DNA from: S015-6 sp964384945
GTDB taxonomy: Bacteria; Desulfobacterota; DSWW01
Direction of reading: 5' to 3'
NCBI GenBank assembly: GCA_964384945.1
Contig: CAYLMK010000005.1
Location: 1 to 64,000 of the forward strand
Length of the DNA: 64,000 nt
Positions 16,014 to 23,080 of this stretch are shown here, in pieces. A program made the translations under genes and the position numbers. Below the pieces are notes generated by a model, which was not told the DNA's origin, ran no database searches, and saw only the letters and a list, made by a program, of their open reading frames with translations. How positions within the stretch are numbered: position 1 is the first letter of the stretch; the number at the start of each line of letters is the position of its first letter.

Positions 16014-17909
16014 GTGAATGCATTGATCTTTCTGGTGCTCTTCCCCTTGTGCATCGCGGGATTGGCGCTTGTCGTGCCCCCGGTGATCAACCTGAGAAGA
16101 ATCATCGGAGTGACAGCCAACATCGCGCTCTGCGCGGTGCCCGTCTATCTGCTGATCAAGTATCTGGACACGGGGCCCGTCTTCTTCCGCCTTGACAGTC
16201 CATGGGTCAGCCCCCTCATGCTGGCGACGGAGATGGCCATTGCTCTGTACATCATCTATGTCTCCCTCCGGGCAAAGAGATCCCTCCCGGTTCTTCTGGT
16301 GCTCGTTCAGTCCCTCATCATGGTGGTTTTCGAATTCACCTCCGGCCATGGGATCCAGGTGGAGCACAGCCTGTTCGTGGACAAATTCTCCATCATCATG
16401 GCCCTCATCGTGGGCATCATCGGAAGCGCCATCTGCCTCTATGCGATCGGCTACATGCCTGAATACCACCATCATTACCCGGAGGTGAGGGACAGGCGCC
16501 GCTTTTTCGCCTTCCTCATGTATCTCTTCCTCTCCGCCATGTTCGGCATCGTATTTTCGAACAACCTCATGTGGGTCTATTTCTTCTGGGAAATCACAAC
16601 GCTCTGCTCGTTCCTGTTGATCGGCTACCGCGACGACAAGGCATCCCGGGACAGCGCATTCAAGGCGCTCGTCATGAACCTGGTGGGCGGGGTGGCCTTT
16701 GCCGTGGGTCTGGTTTACTTGTACCACTCCTCTCACACCATGGAACTGGACAAGCTGATTCGTCTCGACAAGAGCTTTGTCCTGATCCCCGCCGTGTGCA
16801 TCGCCTTCGCAGGGCTCGCCAAGGCAGCCCAGTTCCCGTTCTCCTCCTGGTTGACCGGGGCCATGGTGGCGCCGACGCCTGTCTCCGCCCTTCTCCATTC
16901 GAGCACGATGGTGAAGGCCGGGGTCTATATCATTCTGAGGGTCGCCCCGGTCCTTCAAGACACCGTGGCCGCAAAGATGCTCATGCTCATCGGGGGAGTG
17001 AGCTTTCTCGTAACGGCATTGATTGCGGTTTCCCAGAGCAACGCCAAGAAGGTGCTTGCCTACTCCACGATCTCGAACCTCGGCCTGATTGTGGCCTGCG
17101 CCGGGATCAATACCTATGCGGCCGTGTGGTCGGCCCTGCTTCTGATCATCTTCCATGCCGTGGCCAAGTCGCTGCTCTTTCTCTGCGTGGGCATCGTGGA
17201 ATACAAGCTCGGCAGCAGGGACATCGAGGATATGGATTATCTGATCATGCGCGTACCGAAGCTCGCAGCCGTGATGATGATCGGCATGGCCGGGATGTTT
17301 CTCGCCCCCTTCGGCATGATCATCAGCAAATTCGTAACCCTGAAGGCATTCGTCGATACCAATCCGGGAATGGCCATCCTCCTGGCGTACGGGAGTGCCG
17401 CCACGGTCTTCTTCTGGACCAAGTGGATGGGCAAGATCATGTCGATCCGGCACGGGGAAGCCGAGGTCGTCGAGCATCGGGTGAGCCGCTGGGAATGGAT
17501 CACACTGAATGTTCTGGCCGTTTCGACCGTTCTCGTGTGCCTGGCTTTCCCCTTCATCTCGTTCCGGATCGTCAACCCCTACCTTCTGGAGATGTTCGGA
17601 ACCATTCCGGAGGCCGACACATTCAATGTGATCATCATTTATGTCATCATGCTCGGCCTGCTCATCCTTCTTCCCCTCGGCCTCTTCTACTTTGCCGTGG
17701 CCAGCAAGAACTACAAGAGGGTCGGCACCTATCTTGGGGGTGGAAATATCGACGACATACGCTTCGAAGGGGCCATGGCCTCCACGCAGACCATTCAACT
17801 CAAGAACTACTATCTGGAAACGTACTTCGGCGAAAACGTCCTGTTCAACGTCGGTGTCTTTGTCAGTTTGACACTCGTATTCATCATGTTCGGAGTGGCA
17901 GCCCTATGA
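16014..17909 (+). CDS. echA: Ech-type hydrogenase membrane subunit EchA (NuoL/HyfB-like antiporter subunit)
   Basis: A 631-residue membrane protein with about 16 hydrophobic segments, belonging to the Mrp/NuoL proton-translocating family. Recognisable points are the conserved Glu-containing helix WVYFFWEITTLCSF, the lysine helix FAGLAKAAQFPFSSWL and the following PTPVSALLHSSTMVKAGVYI signature. In Ech-type complexes this subunit couples ferredoxin oxidation to ion pumping. It begins with GTG at 16014 with GAGGA seven bases upstream, 27 bases after eutBC, and its stop overlaps the next start (ATGA). A long NuoL-like C-terminal lateral helix is suggested by the hydrophobic end. Confidence 0.9.
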   Translation: MNALIFLVLFPLCIAGLALVVPPVINLRRIIGVTANIALCAVPVYLLIKYLDTGPVFFRLDSPWVSPLMLATEMAIALYIIYVSLRAKRSLPVLLVLVQSLIMVVFEFTSGHGIQVEHSLFVDKFSIIMALIVGIIGSAICLYAIGYMPEYHHHYPEVRDRRRFFAFLMYLFLSAMFGIVFSNNLMWVYFFWEITTLCSFLLIGYRDDKASRDSAFKALVMNLVGGVAFAVGLVYLYHSSHTMELDKLIRLDKSFVLIPAVCIAFAGLAKAAQFPFSSWLTGAMVAPTPVSALLHSSTMVKAGVYIILRVAPVLQDTVAAKMLMLIGGVSFLVTALIAVSQSNAKKVLAYSTISNLGLIVACAGINTYAAVWSALLLIIFHAVAKSLLFLCVGIVEYKLGSRDIEDMDYLIMRVPKLAAVMMIGMAGMFLAPFGMIISKFVTLKAFVDTNPGMAILLAYGSAATVFFWTKWMGKIMSIRHGEAEVVEHRVSRWEWITLNVLAVSTVLVCLAFPFISFRIVNPYLLEMFGTIPEADTFNVIIIYVIMLGLLILLPLGLFYFAVASKNYKRVGTYLGGGNIDDIRFEGAMASTQTIQLKNYYLETYFGENVLFNVGVFVSLTLVFIMFGVAAL

Positions 17910-18787
17910 ATGCGATGCAAGAGATCTATCAATCCTTGTCCATCTGGGAAAGAATGCTCGCCTTTGTCGTGTTCGCGCCCATCGTGGGAGGGTTCCTGGC
18001 CGGGTTCGACCGAAAGCTGAGTGCGCGGCTCCAGGGAAGATACGGCCCGCCCCTGAGGCAACCTTTTTTTGACGTTATGAAGCTTCTGCACAAGGAACGC
18101 ATCGTCGTCAACAGGATACAGAACTTCCCCGTCGTTCTCTTTCTGATCTTTACCGTCTTTTCAGGCGCCCTGTTCTTTGCCGGCGCCGATCTGCTTCTGA
18201 TGATCTTCAGCCTGGCCCTGGCAGGGACCTTCTTCATCCTGGGCGGCTATTGTGTCGGATCGCCTTACAGTCACTTGGGGGCGGAGCGCGAGATCATCCA
18301 AATGGTCGCTTATGAGCCCATGGTCATTCTCATGGCTGTGGGCATGTATCAGGCAACGGGAAGCTTCAAGGTGGCTGACATCGCCCAGCACCCGGCGCCG
18401 CTCATCCTCTATCTGCCCGGGGTGTTTGCCGGGTTTCTGTACATTCTGACGATCAAGTTCCGAAAATCGCCATTTGACCTTTCCATGTCCCATCACGCCC
18501 ATCAGGAAATCGTGCGCGGGATCACGACCGAGTTTTCAGGGCCCTCGCTCGCCCTGATCGAAGTCGCGCACTGGTATGAAAACGTGCTCCTCCTCGGCAT
18601 GGTGTACCTCTTCTTCGGGTTCAATCCATGGTTGGGCCTGGGCGTGGCGATCGGGACGTACATTTTCGAAATCCTCATCGACATGAATTACGCCCGGTTC
18701 AAATGGCAGCTCACGTTTCTGAGTGCATGGCTGTTTACGGGTGTTGCCGGCGTGTCAAACATCATCGTCCTCAGTTTTCTGAAATAG
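17906..18787 (+). CDS. echB: Ech-type hydrogenase membrane subunit EchB (NuoH/HyfC-like)
   Basis: A 293-residue membrane protein of the NuoH/HycD/EchB family. It keeps the loop KLSARLQGRYGPP near residue 40, the ...VGSPYSHLGAEREIIQMVAYEP segment and the acidic stretch TEFSGPSLALIEVAHWYE, which in complex I forms the quinone/proton channel entry. It anchors the hydrophilic arm (EchC, D, E, F) to the membrane. The ATG overlaps the EchA stop by four bases, so the two are translationally coupled. No unusual features. Confidence 0.93.
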   Translation: MNAMQEIYQSLSIWERMLAFVVFAPIVGGFLAGFDRKLSARLQGRYGPPLRQPFFDVMKLLHKERIVVNRIQNFPVVLFLIFTVFSGALFFAGADLLLMIFSLALAGTFFILGGYCVGSPYSHLGAEREIIQMVAYEPMVILMAVGMYQATGSFKVADIAQHPAPLILYLPGVFAGFLYILTIKFRKSPFDLSMSHHAHQEIVRGITTEFSGPSLALIEVAHWYENVLLLGMVYLFFGFNPWLGLGVAIGTYIFEILIDMNYARFKWQLTFLSAWLFTGVAGVSNIIVLSFLK

Positions 18788-18805
18788 CCGAATGGAGTAG
18801 CCAAC

Positions 18806-19258
18806 ATGCCCTGGTTCAAACGGTCGCCGTGGGTGCTTCACTACAACGCCACGAGCTGCAACGGGTGCGACATCGAGGTGATCGCCAGCCTGACCCCCCT
18901 GTATGACCTGGAACGGTTCGGCATCGTCAACACCGGCAACCCGAAGCACGCCGACATCCTGGCGGTCACGGGTTCCGTCAATGAAAAAAGCAAACAGGTC
19001 CTGATCAATCTCTATGATCAGATGCCGAATCCCAAGGCGATCGTCGCGGTGGGGCTCTGTGCAATTTCCGGGTGTGTCTTTCAGGACTGCTACAATGTCC
19101 AGGGAGGGGTGGACAAGGTCCTTCCGGTGGATGTGTACGTTCCCGGATGTGCTGCGCGGCCGGAATCCATCATCGACGGGGTGCTCAAGGCCTGCGATAT
19201 TCTGGAAGAAAAGTATGCGCAGCAGAAAGAAGCGAAACGGGGGTCACCAAGAAGGTAG
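18806..19258 (+). CDS. echC: Ech-type hydrogenase small subunit EchC (NuoB-like)
   Basis: A 150-residue FeS protein of the NuoB/HycG family that holds the cluster nearest the active site. The four ligand Cys are visible: CNGCDIE near residue 19, GLCAISGC at about 85-92, and VPGCAARPE at about 119-126. In the complex it passes electrons from the ferredoxin-like subunit to the [NiFe] site in EchE. The C-terminal tail is charged (EEKYAQQKEAKRGSPRR). It lies 18 bases after echB. Confidence 0.93.
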   Translation: MPWFKRSPWVLHYNATSCNGCDIEVIASLTPLYDLERFGIVNTGNPKHADILAVTGSVNEKSKQVLINLYDQMPNPKAIVAVGLCAISGCVFQDCYNVQGGVDKVLPVDVYVPGCAARPESIIDGVLKACDILEEKYAQQKEAKRGSPRR

Positions 19259-19323
19259 CATGATCGGCAACCTCTCAGGAACCATCTTCACTCCCTTGAA
19301 ATAGAACCTCAGGAGCCGTGAGC

Positions 19324-19968
19324 ATGCGTGAATACCAAGAAACCTTGCCGTTGGCGAAGAACGACCTGCTGGGAATCGTGGCGAGACTCTTTGCGGAGGA
19401 ATACCGGCTTGTGCAGATCGGCTGCACCACACTCGCAGGCTCCTATGAACTCAACTACTCCTTTGACAAGGACTATCGATTCAAGAATTTTCGCATTACG
19501 GTGACAACCGGCGAAGAAGTTCCCAGCATTACCACAATCTATCACAATGCCTTTCTCTACGAGAATGAAATCCATGACCTCTTCGGTATTCCCATAAAGA
19601 ACATCGTCGTCGACTACCAAGGCACGCTTTACCGGACCGCAATCGCGACGCCCTTCAGCATCGGGAATTGCCCGGTGCCGGAACCTCCAAAGCCCAAGAA
19701 AGAAACGCCGCAGAAACCCTCCAAGGGCACAGAACATAAGGGGGATACAACAGGAAAGACGGTTGTTATCGACGAGCCTGAATGCACGGCATGCGGCGCC
19801 TGTGTGGACATCTGTCCGGAGGTCTTTTCCCTTCAGGAGGGTGCGCAAGCTGCGACAGTCATAAAACCCACCGGCGGTCCGGAAGACCTGATCCGGAAGG
19901 CGATCGACGGTTGTCCCACCTCGTGCATCAGCCTCACCGGCCCCGGAACGTCTTCCGAAGGAGGATGA
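19324..19968 (+). CDS. echD: Ech-type subunit EchD (NuoC-like) fused to a C-terminal ferredoxin
   Basis: A 214-residue protein in two parts. Residues 1 to about 115 match the 30-kDa NuoC/HycE-N/EchD family (YHNAFLYENEIHDLFGI). After a Pro/Lys-rich linker (EPPKPKKETPQKPSKG), residues about 146-205 form a monocluster ferredoxin: CTACGACVDICPEVF with the later CPTSC, the Cys layout of Desulfovibrio gigas ferredoxin. NuoC/EchD proteins do not normally carry such a domain. The same domain, 43 of 58 residues identical by my count, ends EchF. I infer a built-in electron entry, possibly taking electrons from AOR. ATG 19324 is eight bases after CAGGAG; an upstream GTG at 19318 is too close to it. Confidence 0.88.
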   Translation: MREYQETLPLAKNDLLGIVARLFAEEYRLVQIGCTTLAGSYELNYSFDKDYRFKNFRITVTTGEEVPSITTIYHNAFLYENEIHDLFGIPIKNIVVDYQGTLYRTAIATPFSIGNCPVPEPPKPKKETPQKPSKGTEHKGDTTGKTVVIDEPECTACGACVDICPEVFSLQEGAQAATVIKPTGGPEDLIRKAIDGCPTSCISLTGPGTSSEGG

Positions 19969-19983
19969 AAGGAGCGAGATTCC

Positions 19984-21063
19984 ATGGCCCATAAGAACAT
20001 CATCCCATTCGGCCCCCAGCATCCCGTACTTCCCGAGCCGATTCATTTCCAGCTTGTGACCGAGGATGAAAAAATTGTCGACGCCATTCCGTCCATCAGT
20101 TACGTCCACCGGGGGCTGGAGAAACTGGTGGAGAAAAGGGATTTCGTCGACTACGTGCATATTGCCGACCGGATTTGCGGCCTGTGCAGCTTCATGCACG
20201 CCATGGGATACTGTCAGGCGGTGGAAGCGGTCATGGCTGTCCAGGTGCCGGAGCGCGCGCTCTATCTGAGAACCCTATGGGCGGAGCTGTCAAGGATTCA
20301 CAGTCATATCTTCTGGCTGGGCGTGGCGGCGGATGCCTTTGGGTTTGAGAGCCTTTTCATGCAATCCATACGGTTACGGGAGTCGGTGCTCGACATTTTT
20401 GAGGAGACCACGGGCGGCAGAGTCATCCTGGGTGCGTGCAAGGTCGGCGGAGTCCGGAGGGACATCGACGCGGAGACCCTGAAGGGAATCGTGAACAGAT
20501 TGGAGCGGATGAAAGGGGATCTCGAAGAAATCAGCTCCGTGTTCATCAACGATTACTCCATCAAGCACAGGCTCTCGGGGGTAGGGTACATTTCCAAGGA
20601 GGAGGCATATACGCTGGGGTGTGTGGGGCCCATGGCGCGGGCGAGCGGTCTGGCCATGGATATGCGGACCCTCGGGTATGCGGCCTATAAGTACCTGGAC
20701 GTCGAACCGATGGTGGAGTCGGCAGGGGATTGCTATGCGCGATGCCTGGTGAGAATCCGGGAGAACTTTCACTCCATGGAGTTGATCCGTCAGGCAGTGG
20801 GGAAGATTCCCGAAGGGCCGGTGGATGTCAAGGTGAAGGGCACTCCCAATGGAGAATATTTTTCCCGCATCGAACAGCCCCGGGGGGAAGTGATTCACTA
20901 CGTGAAGGCGAACGGCTCGAAATTCCTCCAGAGGTTCCGCGTGCGAGTGCCCACCTTCAGCAACATCCCGGCCATGATCAAGGTGCTGAAGGGTTCGGAG
21001 ATTGCCGATGTTCCCAACATCATCCTTACCCTGGATCCCTGTATCAGTTGCACGGAAAGGTGA
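19984..21063 (+). CDS. echE: Ech-type [NiFe] hydrogenase large subunit EchE
   Basis: A 359-residue catalytic subunit. Both nickel-binding Cys pairs are present: RICGLC (L1) near residue 60 and DPCISC (L2) at the end, so this is a hydrogenase rather than a complex I-like NuoD that has lost nickel. The chain ends just after DPCISCTER with no extra tail, as in EchE and CooH, which do not need C-terminal protease processing. The reaction would be proton reduction to H2 with reduced ferredoxin, or its reverse. It lies 15 bases after echD. No hyp maturation genes are in the window, so they must be elsewhere if the enzyme is active. Confidence 0.93.
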   Translation: MAHKNIIPFGPQHPVLPEPIHFQLVTEDEKIVDAIPSISYVHRGLEKLVEKRDFVDYVHIADRICGLCSFMHAMGYCQAVEAVMAVQVPERALYLRTLWAELSRIHSHIFWLGVAADAFGFESLFMQSIRLRESVLDIFEETTGGRVILGACKVGGVRRDIDAETLKGIVNRLERMKGDLEEISSVFINDYSIKHRLSGVGYISKEEAYTLGCVGPMARASGLAMDMRTLGYAAYKYLDVEPMVESAGDCYARCLVRIRENFHSMELIRQAVGKIPEGPVDVKVKGTPNGEYFSRIEQPRGEVIHYVKANGSKFLQRFRVRVPTFSNIPAMIKVLKGSEIADVPNIILTLDPCISCTER

Positions 21064-21075
21064 GGGGCGGAGAAG

Positions 21076-21672
21076 ATGAAACTGTTCACGATGACAAAGA
21101 CGGTGGCCAGGAATCTGGTGGAAGGGCCTGCAACCCTCATGTACCCGAAACGGGAACGGATCTTTACCGTTATCACCAGAGGAAAGGTTGAAAACGATAT
21201 CGATAAATGCATCTTCTGCGGAATCTGCAGCAAGAGGTGCCCGACCTATGCCATTGTCGTCACCAAGGAATCCAGTGAATGGGAGATTGACTACCTCAAG
21301 TGCTGCGTCTGCAATCTCTGTGTGGAGCTGTGCCCGAAGAAGTGTCTCACCATGAACAATCACTACTTTCCGCCCGTGGCGGACAAGGCCGCGGCGATAC
21401 ACAGGCTTCGATCCGCTGCCCCCCGACGTTCCGGCAAGGGGAAGGCCCAGGAGGCGAAGGATAAGAGCGAAAGGGAAGCGGCGAATAAGGTAGTCATCGA
21501 TGAGCCCGAATGCGTGGCATGCGGAGCTTGCGTGGGAGTCTGCCCGGAGGTGTTCAGCCTGGAGGAGGGTGCCAAGGCTGCCAAGGTGATCAAGGCTACC
21601 GGAGGTCCGAAAGACAAGATCCAGGAGGCCATCGACACCTGTCCCACCCAGTGCATCCATTGGGAGGGATAG
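21076..21672 (+). CDS. echF: Ech-type subunit EchF (NuoI-like) fused to a C-terminal ferredoxin
   Basis: A 198-residue FeS protein. The N-terminal half is the usual two-cluster NuoI/EchF ferredoxin (CIFCGICSKRCP and CCVCNLCVELCP), which passes electrons to EchC. After a Lys/Arg-rich linker (about 117-138), a second ferredoxin domain follows, CVACGACVGVCPEVF with the late CPTQC, nearly the same as the one on EchD. Normal EchF stops after the first part. The duplicate domains point to two docking or entry sites on the complex. It is the last gene of the aor-moaD-eutBC-ech operon; 12 bases separate it from echE. I see no clear terminator after it. Confidence 0.88.
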   Translation: MKLFTMTKTVARNLVEGPATLMYPKRERIFTVITRGKVENDIDKCIFCGICSKRCPTYAIVVTKESSEWEIDYLKCCVCNLCVELCPKKCLTMNNHYFPPVADKAAAIHRLRSAAPRRSGKGKAQEAKDKSEREAANKVVIDEPECVACGACVGVCPEVFSLEEGAKAAKVIKATGGPKDKIQEAIDTCPTQCIHWEG

Positions 21673-21679
21673 CGGCCCG

Positions 21680-21835
21680 CAACCTGGCTGGCAAGGCGCT
21701 CTCGCCGAGGAAGGGGCCCGCTACCCGCAGATCGAGAGCAAGATCCGGGCCCTGGTTCGGTACGAGCTTAACGTCGCGAACAAGACCCAAGTCTTATCGG
21801 AAATCTCTCAACGTAGTGGCCGGACGGACGGGTGA
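21680..21835 (+). other. Possible gene remnant upstream of the efflux operon
   Basis: One frame reads ALAEEGARYPQIESKIRAL, then VRYELNVANKTQVLSEISQ, and ends with TGA at 21833-21835, which overlaps a GTG that could start the efflux adaptor. The text is protein-like (helical, balanced charge), but no upstream start or body exists because the frame runs into echF. It may be the 3' end of a lost regulator. I cannot name a family. Confidence 0.25.
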
Positions 21836-21840
21836 ACCTT

Positions 21841-23076
21841 ATGAATCCGAATGTATGTCCTGAAACCGGACGGGTCATGCAGGGCAAGGGGAGGCGCCGT
21901 CTTCCCCCCTTGCCGCTCTCCCTTTGCCTGGCGGCGGCCCTTGTGGCGGTTGCCTCGGCCTCATGCCAAAAAGAGGGTCCGGCCCCGTTGCCGCCCCCGA
22001 TCGTCCAGGTGCTCGAGGTCACCACCGCGAACGTGCCGCTCACTGCGGAGTTCATCGGGCAGCTCGACTCCCCGCAGAATGTCGACGTGCGGGCGCGCGT
22101 CGAGGCGTTCGTCGAGAAGATTCTCTTTGTCGAGGGCAGCGAAGTCCGCGAGGGCGAGCCTCTCTTCGAGCTCGACAGAAAACCTTTTCTGGAACAGCTC
22201 GCGGCCGCGCAGGGCTCTCTCGCCGAGGCCAAAGCCGCCTTGAACAAGTACGAAAAGGATGTGGCCCGCCTGCAGCCCCTCGCCGAGAAGCGCGCCATTC
22301 CGCAGCAGGACCTGGACAACGCCATTGCGTCCGTCGATGTGGGCAGGGCGAATGTCCAGTCCGCGCTGGCCAGGGTCGAGTCCGCCAAGTTGTACCTGAG
22401 TTACTGCGATGTGCGGGCGCCCGCTTCCGGCCTCATCGGTGCCAAGCAGGTCTCCATGGGGGATTTCGTCGGCAAAGGGGAGCCGACCTTGCTCGCCACG
22501 ATCTCTCAGCTCGACCCGATCTGGTTCTACTGCAGCATCAGCGAGGTGGATTACCTGCGAGCCGCGCAAAGGGTGCGCGATACCGGCCGGAGCGTCCGAG
22601 ACCTCGCGGTGACGCTGATTCTGGCCGACGGCTCGGAATATCCCGAGCAGGGCAAGTGGGTCTTCATCGATCGCGCGGTGGACGCGACCACGGGCACCCT
22701 GCGGATGCGGGCGGAGTTCCCCAATCCCAGGAAGGTCCTGCGCCCCGGCATGTTTGCCCGCGCCCGGATCCGTTTGGAAACGGGGCAGGAGAGCGTTCTC
22801 GTTCCCCAGCGGGCCGTGCAGGAGCTGCAGGGGAAGAACTTCGTCTGGGTCATCGGCCCCGACAACAGGGCATCGCAGCGCCCGGTGACGGCCGGCGCAA
22901 GGATCGGCGGCGACCAGGTCATCGAGGCGGGGCTCAAGTCCGGGGAGCGGATCGTCGTGGAGGGCGTGCACAAGGCCCGTGAAGGGGAGGCCGTGCAGCC
23001 CCGCACGGCCGAGGAGACGGCCCAGGGCGCCGCCGCGAAGCCCGCCGCAGCCCAACCGCCCGCCAGGGAGGAGTAG
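21841..23076 (+). CDS. RND efflux periplasmic adaptor lipoprotein (AcrA/MexA family)
   Basis: A protein of about 411 residues of the membrane fusion family. A lipoprotein signal ends at SASC (Cys about 42 from this start). The body has the lipoyl half-motifs VDVRARVEAFVEKILFVEGSEVREGEPLF and YCDVRAPASGLIGAKQVSMGDFV, a helical hairpin between them (LAAAQGSLAEAKAALNKYE...ALARVESAKL) and the beta-barrel segment with LRPGMFARARI. It links the inner-membrane pump to the outer-membrane channel encoded next. The start is uncertain among GTG 21832, ATG 21841 and ATG 21877; GGGTGA favours 21841. The C-terminal tail is Ala/Pro-rich. It forms an operon with the next two genes. Confidence 0.92.
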   Translation: MNPNVCPETGRVMQGKGRRRLPPLPLSLCLAAALVAVASASCQKEGPAPLPPPIVQVLEVTTANVPLTAEFIGQLDSPQNVDVRARVEAFVEKILFVEGSEVREGEPLFELDRKPFLEQLAAAQGSLAEAKAALNKYEKDVARLQPLAEKRAIPQQDLDNAIASVDVGRANVQSALARVESAKLYLSYCDVRAPASGLIGAKQVSMGDFVGKGEPTLLATISQLDPIWFYCSISEVDYLRAAQRVRDTGRSVRDLAVTLILADGSEYPEQGKWVFIDRAVDATTGTLRMRAEFPNPRKVLRPGMFARARIRLETGQESVLVPQRAVQELQGKNFVWVIGPDNRASQRPVTAGARIGGDQVIEAGLKSGERIVVEGVHKAREGEAVQPRTAEETAQGAAAKPAAAQPPAREE

Positions 23077-23080
23077 CGCC

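Noticed and set aside
13590..17798. A 1402-codon open frame on the minus strand opposite moaD, eutBC and echA
   Set aside because: It is antisense to well-supported genes with intact motifs, and its own translation is rich in His, Asp and Gly with no domain. Long antisense frames are common in GC-rich coding DNA.
19984..21063. EchE as a complex I NuoD-type subunit without a metal site
   Set aside because: Both nickel-binding Cys pairs (RICGLC and DPCISC) are intact, which NuoD lacks.
21781..21820. CAAGACCCAAGTCTTATC as a fifth copy of the activator palindrome before the efflux operon
   Set aside because: Only part of the palindrome is kept, there is no -10 at the 39-base position, and a start there would leave almost no leader before the adaptor gene.
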